Counted from the stretch's first letter, positions 10,986 to 24,410 are shown. The stretch is 64,000 nucleotides of DNA from Boletus sp. NGJ (GCA_019096195.1 JAGTXK010000229.1:558001-622000), one strand, 5' to 3'. Translations and numbers: made by a program. Notes: generated by a model not told the origin, from the letters alone.

Positions 10986-13900
10986 ATGGGTCACTTGATA
11001 ACGTTGGCAACGTATGTGACATACTCTCCAACTAGCGCATCAATAACATTCGCCCCAGCTGGTAACGTTTCAGCTTCGAACGGCGCGACAATACCTCTGA
11101 TTCTCCGCAGCTCCCTTAATCAATGGGCTTTGGATTTCCAAGTAAGACATCTGTACTACGCTGTACTCTGCTCATTCGTTCTATTAAATAGGGAAATTAT
11201 GAACGAATCATCGAGAGCATTGCGATAGCTAAACAACGAGGGGCAACCGTGAGAGTGGGTCCAGAGCTAGAGATCCCGTGAGTATATCAATACTTCTATG
11301 GCGATCGTGTACTCAGACATAATAGAGGTTATGGGTGTTATGATCACTTTCTGGAAGGTTTGTGCTTTGCTACGTTCCTTGTGTAAAGGATACACAAGGC
11401 CGAGAAACAGGAGATACGGTGTTACATTCTTGGGAAGTGCTCGCAAAGATTCTTGCGGGTGAAGATACCATGGAAATCGTTTGCGACATCGGAATGTACG
11501 TGAACAAACCGCGCAAACGTCATGATATACTGACGCCAAACCATTAGGCCAATCGTGCACAAGAACGTGATCTACAACTGCAGGGTGATCGTTCACAATA
11601 AGCAGATCCTATTGATCCGTCCTAAGATGTGGCTCGCGAATGATGGTAATTACCGCGAGATGAGATACTTCACACCATGGATGAAGCATCATAAATGGGA
11701 AGACCACTTCTTGCCCAGAATCATCCAGGCGGTCACGAAACAGGTGAGGAACTCACGCTATAGCGCGAAGAATGACATTGATGAGCTGCAGGTTAAAGTA
11801 CCGTTTGGCGACTGCGTAATCAGTACAGTCGATACTTGCATTGGCGTAGAACTCTGCGAGGAGCTGTTCACTCCTGATAGGTTGGTTCCATTCTAAGCTA
11901 GTAGCACTGCGAACGCAAAGACTCACCAGATAATCCAAGTCCACATATTTCGATGGGACTCGACGGGGTCGAGATCTTCACCAACTCGAGCGGCAGCCAT
12001 CACGAGCTCCGGAAGCTCTACACTCGTGTTGAACTCATCAAGGAGGCAACTTTGAAGGTGAGGATGACACCATTCCTCGACAGACATGGGATTGAAAACT
12101 GGCCTATCCATTAGCTTGGTGGAGTGTACTTGTATGCTAATCAGCAAGGATGTGATGGCGACCGACTATACTACGATGGATGCGCAATGATCGCAATGAA
12201 CGGCCGCATTGTGGCGCAGGGTTCCCAGTTCTCTCTCAACGACGTCGAGGTTGTCACGGCTACAATTGACATTGAGGACGTGCGTGCACACCGCACGTCA
12301 CGCAGCAGAGGTCTCCAAGCAGCCTTATCCGAAAGGTACCATCGGATCGAGGTTCCATTTGCCCTCTCTGGAGGGAAATTTGGAGAAACAGACGGGGAGC
12401 GAACCCTAGGCCTCCGAGTGACCCTGCACGAAGCCAAATTCCACAGGCCTGAAGAAGAAATCGCGTCAGTCTCTACTGCTATTCCAAGCATACCGTGATG
12501 AGTAAACATCTTCTGACAGACTTGGACCTGCGTGCTGGCTCTGGGATTACCTCCGACGATCCCGAACTCAGGGATACTTCGTACCTCTCAGTGGTGGTGT
12601 CGACAGCTGCGCCACGGCGGTCATTGTGTATTCTATGTGCCGTCTGGTCGCCGAAGCTGCCACTCGAGCAAGTAAGTGCACTCGTCTCACTGTGGCCAAA
12701 GTTGTTCATGTCACCATTGTTTGATAGACAAGCAGGTCATCGTTGATGCCCGGCGCATCGCGGGAGAGCCTGAGGACTCGAGCTACATCCCTTCTGATCC
12801 CAGGGAATTCTGCAGTCGTGTGTTCCACACATGCTACATGGGAACCGAGCACTCCACCGCTGAGACGCGAAAGAGGGCGAAAGATCTCGGAGAAGCGATT
12901 GGAAGGTATTGTCCTCCAGACGTGGAGTATAAAGACACTGACGCTATTTGCCAGCTATCATATCGATCTCAACATGGACTCCATAGTTACCTCTGTCCGT
13001 GACTTGTTTGCTTTCGTAACAGGCGCAAGGCCACAGTTCAGAGCGCATGGAGGATCCGCAGCGGAGAACCTAGCTTTGCAGAACATTCAGGTAGAGGCTG
13101 CCTGTGTCACATACGGTGTGCTTACGAGTTACTACAGGCTAGGTTGCGTATGGTCCTTTCGTACCTGTTTGCTCAGCTCCTTCCTTGGGTTAGAGGCAGA
13201 CAAGGTGGACTGCTCGTGTTGGGCAGTGCCAACGTAGATGAGAGGTAAGTTGTACCTGCTCTTATTTGCCACGAAAATTGACCTGACCCTGATAGTCTGC
13301 GAGGGTACTTGACCAAATACGACTGCTCATCAGGTGGGAGGCACCTACACTCGTTAACCCGAAAATCCTAATACTCCTGATTAGCGGACATCAATCCTAT
13401 TGGAGGTATAAGCAAAACAGACTTGAAGAAGTTCATCGCTTACGCAGAAGGCGCGTTCGACCTGCCCATTCTCAGGGGGTACGATCCAATCACCCCCTTG
13501 TGAATAACCCTGATTAATTTAACCGATCAGCTTCTTGGACGCGATCCCGACCGCCGAATTGGAGCCCATCACCGAGACCTACATGCAGGCGGATGAGGCA
13601 AGACACCTACCCACGTATGATACATCTGACGCCACCCACATCTTCACAGGCTGACATGGGCATGACATATGACGAGCTCTCCGTATTTGGACGACTCCGA
13701 AAGGTGGAAAAGTGTGGACCGTACAGCATGTTTACAAAGTTGGTGCACGAGTGGGGCTCGTTCATGTCGCCCGTCCAGGTAGGCCGTGGTCTCGAGATGC
13801 CTTGCTGAGCTCACTCACGTCAACGGGTGCCAGATTGCGGAAAAAGTGAAACAGTTCTTCTTCGAGCACGCGCGGAATAGGCACAAGATGACGACGTTGA

Positions 13901-14173
13901 CGCCTTCGTACCATGCGGCAAGTGCCCCTTTGTTGCGCTCTCCAATTTTTGCTGACGCTTTTATTAGGAATCGTATAGTCCAGACGACAACAGTACGCAC
14001 GAGCAAGGTCTTCGCGACGTCATGGAGGCTGACATAGTTTTTTGATAGGGTTTGACCTGCGTCCGTTCTTGTATCCCTCGAGGTTCCCCTGGCAGTTCAG
14101 GAAGATAGATCAGGTCGCCGCTGTATTACCCGACAGGTCGAATCTAAGACCCGACAAGGCCAAGACCGACTAG
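10986..14173 (+). CDS. QNS1: Glutamine-dependent NAD+ synthetase
   Basis: Last step of NAD+ synthesis: amidation of nicotinic acid adenine dinucleotide using glutamine nitrogen and ATP. The short first exon encodes MGHLITLA. Exon 2 gives [10 protein letters not shown], followed by [14 protein letters not shown] and VRVGPELEI of the N-terminal nitrilase-type glutaminase domain. That domain includes [16 protein letters not shown] and [19 protein letters not shown]-like sequence around 11.6-11.9 kb, where the catalytic cysteine is expected. The C-terminal synthetase domain has the PP-loop [19 protein letters not shown], then [60 protein letters not shown] and [17 protein letters not shown]. The end is [19 protein letters not shown] before the TAG at 14171. 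About a dozen small introns split it. Confidence 0.95.
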
Positions 14174-14317
14174 TAGCCAATATCTCCACCCAATAGCGAC
14201 AAGATGGGTATATTAGATGAAAAATATACAGTGCAGGGTAGGTTTACACAGATGGTTTGCGCTAAGTAAACGTGTCTCAGTAGGTGTACAATAAATAGAA
14301 ACAAGAAACCCCGTTTT

Positions 14318-16726
14318 TCACGTCCGTAGGAAACGCGAGATACCGCTTTGAACGATGATCTTCTTCATGATGGTCGGTTCGGGTGCTAAAAGACACATGA
14401 GCATGGAAATCGTGAGTGTTGCGCTGATTGGATACTTACGGTCTGCTAGTCCATCTTCCTTCACCTTCCGTTTGATAGCTTCCATGACCTCGCTAACGGC
14501 AGCACGGTCAAAGTCCCCTCTCGCCTTCATTAACCCTTCCACAAACGGTATGCAGGGTCCGTGGACTTTGGCAAACGCCCAAAAGGATAGAAACGCCATA
14601 CTCTTGGACGCTTCTAGCATCGCGAGTATGTATTCAACGACCTCGAAGTACTTTTCCAGCTCCTTGTCTGGCTTAAACTCGCCAAAGTAAGCAAACACGG
14701 CACTGATGTCCGCTTTGATACGCTCCGTCGCTGCGGGTAAGCGTAGCTTGGGCGAATTCGCGAGTGCGGTGAGGTATGTGACGAGAAAGGTGTCGAGGAG
14801 GTCTTCTACTACCAGTTCGAACAAAAGAGGTTTGACGAACTGCTGGTCGGACGTGTAATCCTTCATCGTCACGACGATCTGTTCCACGATTCCGTCGTAC
14901 CAAGCGGCCTGGAAGAGCTGCTTCGTCGCCGGTTTAAGGTCGTTAAAGATGATATCGACAAAGGTCTGCATGCATTTCTTGGCTACGTCCAGGTTGCCGT
15001 CGATAGCGTCATTGAGCTTTTCGTTGATAGGAACTCTATACTTTTCAGAGACGAGAGGTTCTAGTTTGCCGAGCAGTGCTTCAGTGTTATCGGCCGATTT
15101 GATCTGATCATTGGCGAGGGCGAGACAGTACTCGGCGAGGCCTGCGACGATCTCGTCTGGCTTCTCCGTCTGCTTTTTTAATTCTGCCTCCACCACTTTG
15201 GTCCATTGATCCTGTATTCCCCGCATAACTCGACTGGTCTCTTCGACGACACGAGCGAGGATAGCACCTTGTCCACTTTCCATCGCCGCGTCGATCTGTT
15301 GGTTCACCATCTGGAACAGAATAACGGCACCCTGAGTACCGTACAGTCCATCGCTATCCACCTCTGGTTGCATCGCCCGCGTTATGAATTCTCGAATTTC
15401 GGTCTTCATGAGGTTAGCAGACCACTCATCGAGCTTCTTCACGATGACTTTGAGGTAGTCCTCGATGAGGTTCTGTTCCTCGCCGTTTAGGAGTGGGGGA
15501 TCGATAAGCTCGGAAGGGATGCTGAGTTCTTTCATGCTCTTCTTGTACTCTTTCAGCCACGCGTGGAGATGCAGGAGGATGCTCGCCTCGGGCTCCGATT
15601 GGACGAGACGTTGGAGTGTGGCGTTCAGATTTCTGTGATACTCCTTGATGTAAAACGCGTATATGTCGTAGCTGGGTGGGAAGCATGGAACGACATCGCT
15701 CTCGATGCGAATGAGGTCCTGGTATATCCAGCCCAGATTGTCCAAGAATGCGCCTGGATCCCGGTGGTATCGCTCGTAACTGTCGTTAAATGCGGATTGA
15801 ATGGTTTCCGAGATGATTTTGGAGATTTTGGAGCGGTAGTGTTTGAGGTGGCGGGCGTTCGCTTGCATGGATTTGAATTTAGAGGCGGCATCTAATTTGG
15901 CTGCCTTTTTGACGAGACGAATGGCAATTGCCTGGCGAAACCTATGTTAGCGGGTGGCCGCGCCAGAGGAAACGTTTGTAGGCGCACCTTTTCGTCCTCT
16001 CGTCCTTCGAACTCTGCTATCTTGATGAGCTTGACGACAACATCTGGGTACCCGGAACGGACAAGTGGGAGAAGGTTCCGTGCCAGATCCATGAGATAGG
16101 TTTCAAAGTCAACTATCAACTGAGAAAGTCTCTCAAACGCTCGAATCAATTTCTGACGAGACATAGCAGAAGCCTGCTTGGCTTGGTGCATGGTCTGATT
16201 TCGGAATGCCTCGAGGCGGTTGATTTGGAAGTGGATGTGGAGTAAGTTGGGAGCGGGGCCGACGAGTTCTTGGCTATCCAGGGCAAGCATCTCCTCAAGC
16301 ATGTCGAGCCTGGAGTTCATCTCTAACAGGTTGTTGACCATTTCCTCCGTTTGCTCAAAGTTCCGGTGAACCATGGAGACCTAAGCACGGAGACGTTAGC
16401 CAATAGCTACGAGTTGAAAACCAACTTACACGGCTGATCTGGTCAAACGTCGACACGGCGTTCTGCGATTCTGAACACAACCTATCGACGGTTTGCATCT
16501 CCTCTTTGAGAACCTGGACATAGTTTCGCGTGCTGAGAAGTCTCTTGAGTCCTTCGCGCGTAGCATCTAGTTGCTCCTTGACATCGGATTTGAGTCTGGC
16601 ATCGATGGAGGCCTTTTCTTTCTCGAGTTTCTTGCGAAAGGCTGCAACTTTGACGAGGTCGTCGGGTGATTGAAGGTACTCGCCGACCGCTTGGGCGGCA
16701 GAGACCTGGGATACAACCAACGCCAT
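14318..16726 (-). CDS. SEC6: Exocyst complex subunit Sec6
   Basis: Subunit of the octameric exocyst, which tethers secretory vesicles at growing plasma-membrane sites before SNARE fusion. Exon 1 (MALVVSQVSAAQAVGEYLQS) leads into a helical coiled-coil N-terminus (RKKLEKEKASIDARLKSDVK), then VHRNFEQTEEMVNNLLEM and the conserved HFQINRLEAFRNQTMHQA. The large final ORF from 15.9 kb carries the helical-bundle Sec6 domain, for example YERYHRDPGAFLDNLGWIY and YFEVVEYILAMLEASKSMA. Two introns lie at 16381-16429 and about 15.93-15.99 kb. A third likely 54-bp intron (14439-14386, GTAAGT...TTTTAG) is a multiple of three with no stop, so it could be retained. It is convergent with QNS1 and divergent from COQ6. 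Confidence 0.92.
14386..14439 (-). other. In-frame 54-bp intron in SEC6
   Basis: On the reverse strand the stretch begins GTAAGTATCC and ends GTCTTTTAG. Removing it joins EDGLAD to PEPTIMKKI-like sequence. Keeping it adds 18 residues without a stop. Confidence 0.6.
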
Positions 16727-16957
16727 GGTGGGTAAGAACTCGGAAATAAGGCACTATGGCAGTTCCGGTGATATTCAGGCGGGCGATGGCACTCCCGTTC
16801 TGCAGTAATAACTAGCGAATTCAAGACGCTGTAGTGAGGATCGATATCTTGTGGTGTTTATTATGGTTGCTGGTTACTAGTATGGTTAGCGTTGTTTGTC
16901 TCCAGCCTCTTGTGACACACCTCCAGAACTCCAAGCACGGTACAGTAGTACCACCGC
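16727..16957. promoter_or_regulatory. Shared divergent promoter, SEC6 / COQ6
   Basis: 231 bp between opposed start codons. No specific motif recognised. Confidence 0.45.
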
Positions 16958-18838
16958 ATGGCGTCGATGACAGTGCAGCGTTCGCTGTCAAAGAGGGTCC
17001 TCTGCCGGATTTCATGTCAACGAAATGCGCTATGTCGTGCGTTCTCAACCGAGTCAATTCAAGACAAAGACGTGGTGATCGTTGGGGGTGGACCGGTCGG
17101 CTTGGCTTTGGCGAGTGCACTGGGTGAAGTCTGGTCAATCTAATGGGATTTCATGTGCTCATTGGATGATAGGATCCCATCCACTTGTGCGTGAGTCCGT
17201 CAAGATCGCGCTCATTGATGCCGGGGACCTGTCCAAAATTCACGACTGGTCACTTCCACCCGACACATTTTCGAACCGCGTTAGTTCGATCACAAACACT
17301 TCAAAGGCCTTTCTAGAAGGTGAGCATTCATTGCATGACGAGATACCCTTCGCATCAACCCCGTGCAGGCATTGGTGCATGGGCACATGTTGATCATTCT
17401 CGCACTAGCCCTATTAGAGAGATGCAGGTTTGGGATGGCGTTTCAGATGCACGCATCATCTTTGATGCTGCGGAGCTTCCTTCTGCCAGCGCCACCAAGT
17501 CCGATGACATGGCAAGACTGACCGAGAACCTGAACTTGCAACGTGCCTTTCTCCGCCACCTCGAAAAGTTGGACATCGTCCATTTATTGCAAAAAGTCAA
17601 GGTCGAGTCGATCCAGCCCGAGGTCGAGGGTAATGGCTGGCCTTTAGTCCACTTATCTGATGGCACGACAATTCGTGCAAGACTGCTCGTAAGTCCCCAC
17701 CTGATGTGTAATCCTCGACATAGACTGTCTTCGAGGTAGGTGCAGACGGATTCAACTCGCCTGTCCGCTCGTACGCTGGAATTTCTTCCTATGGGTGGTC
17801 GTACGACACACAAGCGGTAGTTGCCACGCTCAACCATGCACCGCGAGGCGCATTCGAGAAGCCTAATTATACAGCATATCAAAGATTCCTTCCGACTGGC
17901 CCCATCGCCTTCCTACCCCTTTCTCCAACAGTGTCTTCTCTAGTCTGGTCGACGAGACCACGCCATGCAGCAGCGTTGTGCAAATCAGACCCGGCTGTAT
18001 TGGCCAGTATGGTCAACGCTGCATTCCGCCTACCAGACGTGTCGCTCCGATATCTCCGTGATCGTATTCTGGAGGCGGATACTGGAGGCAAGACCCTTTC
18101 GTACGATGAAATAAGTGACGAAATCGCGTTCAGAGAGAAATCCCATAACATTTCAAAGTATTCTGCATATGCCTCTGTGACGTCCGCCCTCTCAGGTGGT
18201 ATTCCCCCAAATGATGCAGATTCCATCCCACCTCTCGTCAGCTCAATTCAAGCCGGTACGATTGCTAGTTTCCCCCTCAGATATAGCCACGCGGAAGGCT
18301 ACTTGGGCGACGGAGCGGGTAGCCGTACCGTCCTCGTGGGGGATGCAGCGCACACCATCCATCCCCTCGCAGGACAAGGACTTAACCTCGGTTTGGGCGA
18401 CGTCGAATGTCTCGCTCGCTGTATCGCTCAGACACTGAGGTATGGTGGGGATATAGGTTAGTAGCGTTCAGATTACCTTGCTGGTGCCTTCCCAAAGACC
18501 GATACTTATTTCGTCAAGGCTCTTACACAGCACTCCTTCCCTACGCAAGCGAGCGCTACTTTGCAAACCACAAGGTCATGTCTGTGGTGGACAAACTTCA
18601 CAAGCTCTACTCATCGACGCTCGAACCGATCGTCTGGGCACGTTCGGTGGGCCTGGAGGTACTGAATGAGCTAGATTCTGTCAAGGCTGCGCTTATGATG
18701 GATGCTGGAGGAATCCGATCCACGGGGTCTGGCTGGGAATGGAATTTGCTTGCGCGGGGTGCGGAGGGACTTGCTTCCGGGTTGACTGTGGCGAGGATGT
18801 TGAGAGAAAGGATTGGGAGTGCGAGGTTCTTTGGATAA
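16958..18838 (+). CDS. COQ6: Ubiquinone biosynthesis flavin monooxygenase Coq6
   Basis: FAD-dependent ring hydroxylase of coenzyme Q synthesis, on the matrix face of the mitochondrial inner membrane. The chosen ATG gives a basic presequence (MTVQRSLSKRVLCRISCQR). The FAD-binding fold follows: DVVIVGGGPVGLALASALG (GxGxxG). Later blocks are WSLPPDTFSNRVSSITN, IGAWAHVDHSRTSPIREMQV, VGADGFNSPVRSYAG, and the second FAD motif TVLVGDAAHTIHPLAGQG followed by LNLGLGDVECLARCI, all diagnostic of the UbiH/Coq6 family. The C-terminal exon reads ALLPYASERYFANHKVMSVV and GLEVLNELDSVKAALMMDAGG. Several introns of about 50-110 bp. Followed head-to-tail by LIG4 after 185 bp. Confidence 0.93.
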
Positions 18839-19023
18839 TATCATGCAGGATGCCTCAATGTTAGGCTGTAGTTAACCGTCACGTATACTACCAAGTTGAT
18901 AGTTCGACGGGGTGAAGGTAAACTAATGTAAACAACGCGAACCCAACATTGCAAGCCTGTTCGAAGTCAATTCCCGTGACCAGAGAGCGACCAGAACAAG
19001 TCCCAGCAGCGGAATTGAATACT

Positions 19024-22000
19024 ATGCAACCAACCCCTGCGCCATCTTCTCCTCCACGTTCACCTGAACCGTTGACTGAAGAAACGGTATATGCAGCACC
19101 ACCTCAGAACCGAGGCAGTGCCCCTTTTTCGGTACTTGCAGGCCTCTTTGCTAAGTTATCCACCGAACGCAAGCCAGAACGTCGAAGGCGTCTCCTCAAT
19201 GCATGGTTCAATGTATGTCGCTGATATTGGCTATCTCCCATCAAGTTTGACTCCTGTGGCATAGCATTGGAGGGAGCAAGTCGGTCACGACCTTTACCCC
19301 GTCCTCCGCCTCATTCTTCCTCAGGCATGTTTTTCAAGTATGTATGGGTAGAAGGTGAATCTCAAAGCATATACAGAAAGATCGTGAGCGTGCAATGTAT
19401 GGTCTAAAGGAGAAGAATCTCGCCAAGACCTATATCAAGCTCATTCCACTTGGGATGAAAGACCCAGATGCAATTCGACTCCTCAACTGGAAGAGACCCT
19501 CAGGGAAATATGTCTGTACCTCTGTGACCTTGCGATAAATTTCATCTGAGATTTCTTTTAGTCAGGATCCGGCGATTTCTCCAACGTGCTTTGCGAGGTC
19601 GTGAACAAGCGCTCCTCGGTAGTTGATGGGTCGTTATCTGTCGACGATTTGAATGGCATACTTGATGAGCTGTCCCAGAACATGGGGAAACAGTACGCGC
19701 GTATTCAGTACCAAGAGCAGTGCGTTGATGTTCCCATGTAGAGACATACAGTCCAAACTTCTTCAACGCGTCTACAATCGTTCCACCGCAGAAGAACAAA
19801 AATGGATTGTACGGATCGTGCTTAAAGGTACGTCTTTTTTTTCACAGACACTCGTCACTGACAATGTCGCCTCAGATATGGTTATTTCCGTCAAGGAGAC
19901 GACTGTGTTCTCTGTGTTTCACCCGGACGCCGAAGACTTATTCAACACATGCTCAGACCTGAAAAAGGTGGCCTGGGAGCTGTCGGATCCAACACGCAGG
20001 CTCAACGCAGAGGTAAAATCGATATCAGACTCGTCTAAGAGCAGGGCTCATTCAATAACAGGACAAAGCCATCCAGTTATTCCGTGCATTCGCCCCCATG
20101 CTTTGCAAGCGACCGAGACACAAAATTGAAGATTCTGTCAAAGATATGCAGGGCCGTACCTTCGTCATAGAGGAAAAACTAGATGGGGAGCGCATGCAAC
20201 TACACAAGCGTGGTAATGAGTATTTCTACTGCTCAAGGTGAGAGTGTAGGCGGTCCATCCAATCCATTTCTTACATTATCCGTAGAAAAGGAAAAGATTA
20301 CACGTACCTTTACGGAAAGCACGTCGGGGCAGGTAGTCTGACACCACATATCGACGCAGGGTTTGATGATCGGGTTGAGGAGTACGTATTTTCAATGGCA
20401 AATTATTGAGTGCTCATTGGAATCGCAGAATCATATTGGACGGCGAAATGTTGGTATGGGACCCTGTGTCAGAGCGTCATTTGCCGTTCGGGACTTTGAA
20501 GACTGCTGCACTTGGTGCGGGTTTGATATACTTTTCCTTTGGAAAGCACCTTACACCTCATCTAGACAAGTCCGAAGTGGACGACCGTCCTAGACCATGT
20601 TGTAGGTGCATCAATTTCGAACTCAATTAATTCACACATTCCTACTTCTCAGTCAAAATATTCGATTTACTATATCTCAATGGCATGTCTCTTCACAAGA
20701 AGTCTCTCAAGTTTCGAAAACGAAATCTGCGAGCTTGCATCCAACCAGTCCCTGGGCGGATGGAGTTCGTGGTCGAGTTTGAAGGGAAAACTGCCAAGGA
20801 TGTGAGACAGAGGATGGACGAAGTCATGGTGGCGAGGGGTGAAGGCCTCATTCTAAAGCACCCGGACTCAGAATATATTCTCAATGGCCGTAACAAGGAC
20901 TGGATCAAGGTGAAACCAGAGTATATGGTACGCCTTCTCTGTTACCTTTTGTATGTTGTTCATTCCTCTTTGCACAGGATGATTTGGGAGAAACTGTTGA
21001 CGTGCTGGTCGTTGGTAGGCGATACGTGCTCCGTATAGCTGAGACGTGCTAAAGGGGTGTACAGCGGGAAATTATGGAACCAGAAAGCGATCAGGTGGTG
21101 TATCTACTCTAATATGTGCCGTGCTCGACGATCGACACGCAGAAGACAGCGAGCCAAGGTTAGGGGTTCTCGTTGTTGATCACCTTTCGCTTCAGGTACC
21201 AATTTACCTTCCAGATATAGTACCTTTGTGCGTATTGGCACAGGTCTGAGCTTCGGGGATTACGCGTGGATCCGCCAAAAGCCTTGGAAAAAGTGGGATA
21301 CTAAAAACCCTCCGGAGTTCTTGCGGACCTCAAAGCGTAGTCACGAAGATAAGGGCGATGTTTACATTGAACTCGCAGAGTATGTTTCTAACTCTCTATG
21401 CTTTGTCATCTGACATGCTGGCAGTTCCTTCATACTGAGGGTAAAGGCGGCTGAGATAACTCACTCTGGTGAGCAGAGATCAACTCGACACCTTTGTGTT
21501 GGTCTCGGAATTAACGTCCCTGCAGATCAGTACCACGTTGGTCTGACGATGCGTTTCCCTCGAGCTCTCTCAATTCGAGACGACCTTGCGATCGAGGATT
21601 GCATGACTGCGTCAGGTTTGTCCTTACATTTTGCGTACATCTACCATTGACTCAATCACGTCTAGCTATTTTGGAGACTTTGCGCACAGAGCGCAAGAGG
21701 AAGATGGGGAAAGATGCAAGGTACACACTCGTCGCATTGCCTCGCCCGATGGTTATTACATTGGTCACAGTTTCGACGATCGAAAGAAAAAGAGAAGGAA
21801 GATGGCAAAGAAGGTTGGCCACGAGATCTTTTGCAATGCTCACCCACAAGCCCCTTTCGTAGCCGACGGTCCTGCCACAATATCAAGGACCAAGTGCTGA
21901 TTCGGTCGAAGTCGAGTCGGAGTTATTTGAAGGCATGAAGTTCAGTGAGTAGTCATCATGCCCACGACCAACTATCAAAATCAAAATGTTGGACAGTGGT

Positions 22001-23613
22001 GTCCGCGGACCCAAAGTCGAAGACTGGTGAACAGGACCGGAAAGAATTGATGAAATTGTACGAGTCACATAAGTAGTGTTGGCGATTCACTCATTCTAGC
22101 AGGATCTATGCAAATGGGGGAAGTTGTGTCCAGATTGTAACGTCTCAACAGCCCGTTTTGGTCGTTTATGGTGGCACCATAATGCGTATGTGGTCATTTA
22201 CTCGGGGATGGTGTAATGCTAACGGACGCATACTAGCGTATGACATCAAGTTGTTGGTCAGTAAAGGTACCGTCAATATCGTTCGGCCTCAATGGGTCCT
22301 GGACTGCGTCGCAAGGGATGAACTTGTTCCCTTGAAGAAGAGGTACATGACCGAGGAGACCTCGATTCAGCTCCGGAGGTTCATAAACTTCACAGATACT
22401 TCTTCCATCCGTCGGACGACCGACGGATCTCTGCTGAATACAACGAACCTGATAGCGAAGATGAAGAAATGGACGATGAACCGCAGCAGGCTCGAAAGCA
22501 AGATGCTAGCCTGAAAATCCCCAGGACTCCAGAGGCCATTGAAGCCAAGATAGAGCCTGCAGAGGATGTGGATCCGGCTCTCGCGGACTGGCTGACTGTG
22601 GATATCGAACCTGCAGCTACTGAGGATAGCGCGACAGAACCAGAGAGTGACGTCGATTCTGTGAATGATGATGTCGGCAAAGACACCGACGAATGGATAG
22701 AAGTGGAGCAAAGCGGTAGTGAGACCCTTGACTCGTTCCAAAATTTGGTAAGCCCTCTCACGCCCACCCCCGTAGCGAGTGGTTCACACGTCTTGCTTCG
22801 AGTAGTCTCTAGCCGAAGGGAAAGCTCGCACACAGGTGAGCATTATCGGCTGTTCTCCAATTTTGTTGTTGACGATGAGCAGCCTGAAGAGGTCGTCATG
22901 GGCGAGGCTTCCGAGCGTGAATACGACACTACCTCGATATTTAAGTATTTGTACGCACAATATAGCCCCGTTTTTGGCCGCCCGGCTCACCAGATGTCCG
23001 TTTTATAGGTGCTTCTACATCGATTCTCCAGACAATGCACGTGAAAATGAGATGGTCGTAAATACGAAACATGAGAAAGAGATTTCTGATCAGTGCGCCT
23101 CACCAATTCTCTGCAAGATGAATGGGAGTTCACGTAGACATAAGTTTTCTTAAAGTTTCCCGGAATATTGAAGAAAACGGAGGGAAGATTGTGGATCTCA
23201 ATGATGCCAAGCTAACTCACGTTGTTCTTGATAAACGGGACGTGTCTCGGAGGATAATTCTCATGCAACTCACCTCAAAGTAAGGTGACATCTTCTGCAG
23301 TTCGCCCATGCTGACGTTACCATAGGCCAAAACGGCGTCGCCTAATTATATCGGACTATATACAAGCATGTTTGGATGAAGAGACCTTGCTTGACGAGGA
23401 GGGTATGTCGAACTTCCACACGTTCCCACAGCGAGGCCTTACGATTCTCATGCCTATCAGAATTTGCGCCTTGACCGATCAGTGGTTATGTACATTTTTG
23501 ACTACAGTACAATCGGTCATAAATCATACGATTGCGACCCCCAAAGAGCTATGCACACACTATGCGTTATGTATTATGATATTCCCAACTGTACATTTTT
23601 GTTGTTGACATGA
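19024..23613 (+). CDS. LIG4: DNA ligase IV (non-homologous end joining)
   Basis: ATP-dependent ligase that seals double-strand breaks with its Xrcc4/Lif1 partner. The ATG at 19024 is the first in frame; the open frame before it starts with a non-ATG codon. The DNA-binding domain begins FSVLAGLFAKLSTERKPERR. The adenylation site is FVIEEKLDGERMQLH, with the lysine of K-L-D-G as AMP acceptor, followed by EYFYCSRKGKDYTYLYG, IILDGEMLVWDP, VKIFDLLYLNG, RGEGLILKHPDSEY and WIKVKPEY (motifs I, III, IIIa, IV, V). Two BRCT repeats follow: one around 22.1-22.4 kb (NIVRPQWVLDCVARDELVPL) and one around 23.0-23.4 kb (NGGKIVDLNDAKLTHVVL). A 200-residue acidic linker lies between them. More than fifteen introns. 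The last exon is uncertain: two splice choices end at 23608 or 23613. Confidence 0.92.
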
Positions 23614-24177
23614 TATTGGCCTGGGAGTTTGAATTACGACCCTCCAAGCAACTCCCTGATTGAACTTTCACTTATTCTGTTGTATCGATGATACTATCAA
23701 ACTCAATCAGTATCCACTCTGAACCATCCCAAGCTCTTACGTCACTTGGATTCTTGTAGTAGCTTTGCCGGAGTAACCGGTCGCACACTGCCAGCGGTGG
23801 GATAGTAACCTGGTATTCGAATTTCTAGCCTTCCGTTGAACGCCTGCATGGGAAGGCCTGACCATCCTTAGATCTCAATCCGAAACTTTTTTTTAGGTGC
23901 CCGAGCGCGAAGCGCGACCAATCAGGGTCGTAAAGTTGTGCCGTACGCCAGGGACAGGCAATGGGCATTCGGTTCCGAGCCTGCGAAAGCTCTCGGGACT
24001 AAAATCAACACCCCGACCGTCGCCATTCCAGGGCTGCTTAGGTGACCTAGTATACCCCCCTGCGAGGTGCAAGGGGCCAACCGAGCTACCAGGACGGAGT
24101 TACCCACCAGCATCTTCTCGTTCCCATGCAGTACCACGTCGGAACTCCCCGGCGTGGGTTCTCCTAACCACCCCAAG
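23614..24177. other. Intergenic, no gene seen
   Basis: Between LIG4 and the conserved upstream block of 7TM copy A. It contains a poly-T run at about 23888. Short overlapping ORFs on both strands show no family resemblance. Confidence 0.5.
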
Positions 24178-24410
24178 AAATTTTCACTTTACGGTTTGGT
24201 TTTGTCTCGCATCTACGGTGTACGTTCATTGTCATATAATAGTCCTGTTTTTAGATGCGGATCTAGTCACTCTTGGCTCTTCGAGTTTACCGTAAAATCC
24301 AAGTTACAGTGTCAAGATGCCGTCTTGTGTGAAATATAAGACGTCCGCTCGCGACAAGGGAATTGTTGCGGATTTTCCCCACTCACCTCCCTGCTACCCC
24401 AGAGCCCTAG
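24178..24410 (+). promoter_or_regulatory. Conserved promoter of 7TM copy A
   Basis: About 230 bp just upstream of copy A matches the block upstream of copy B (48390-48627) over nearly its whole length, for example CGCATCTACGGTG, GTTCATTGTCATA and AGTCCTGTTTTTAGA. A TATA-like AAATATAAGACG lies about 77 bp before the ATG and is followed by CCGCTCGCGA in both copies. The core part (TAAAGACG then GGTTCGC) is still visible upstream of copy C near 52475. Confidence 0.65.

Noticed and set aside
18949-19023. Upstream extension of the DNA ligase IV frame
   Set aside because: It begins with TTG, not ATG; the first in-frame ATG is at 19024.
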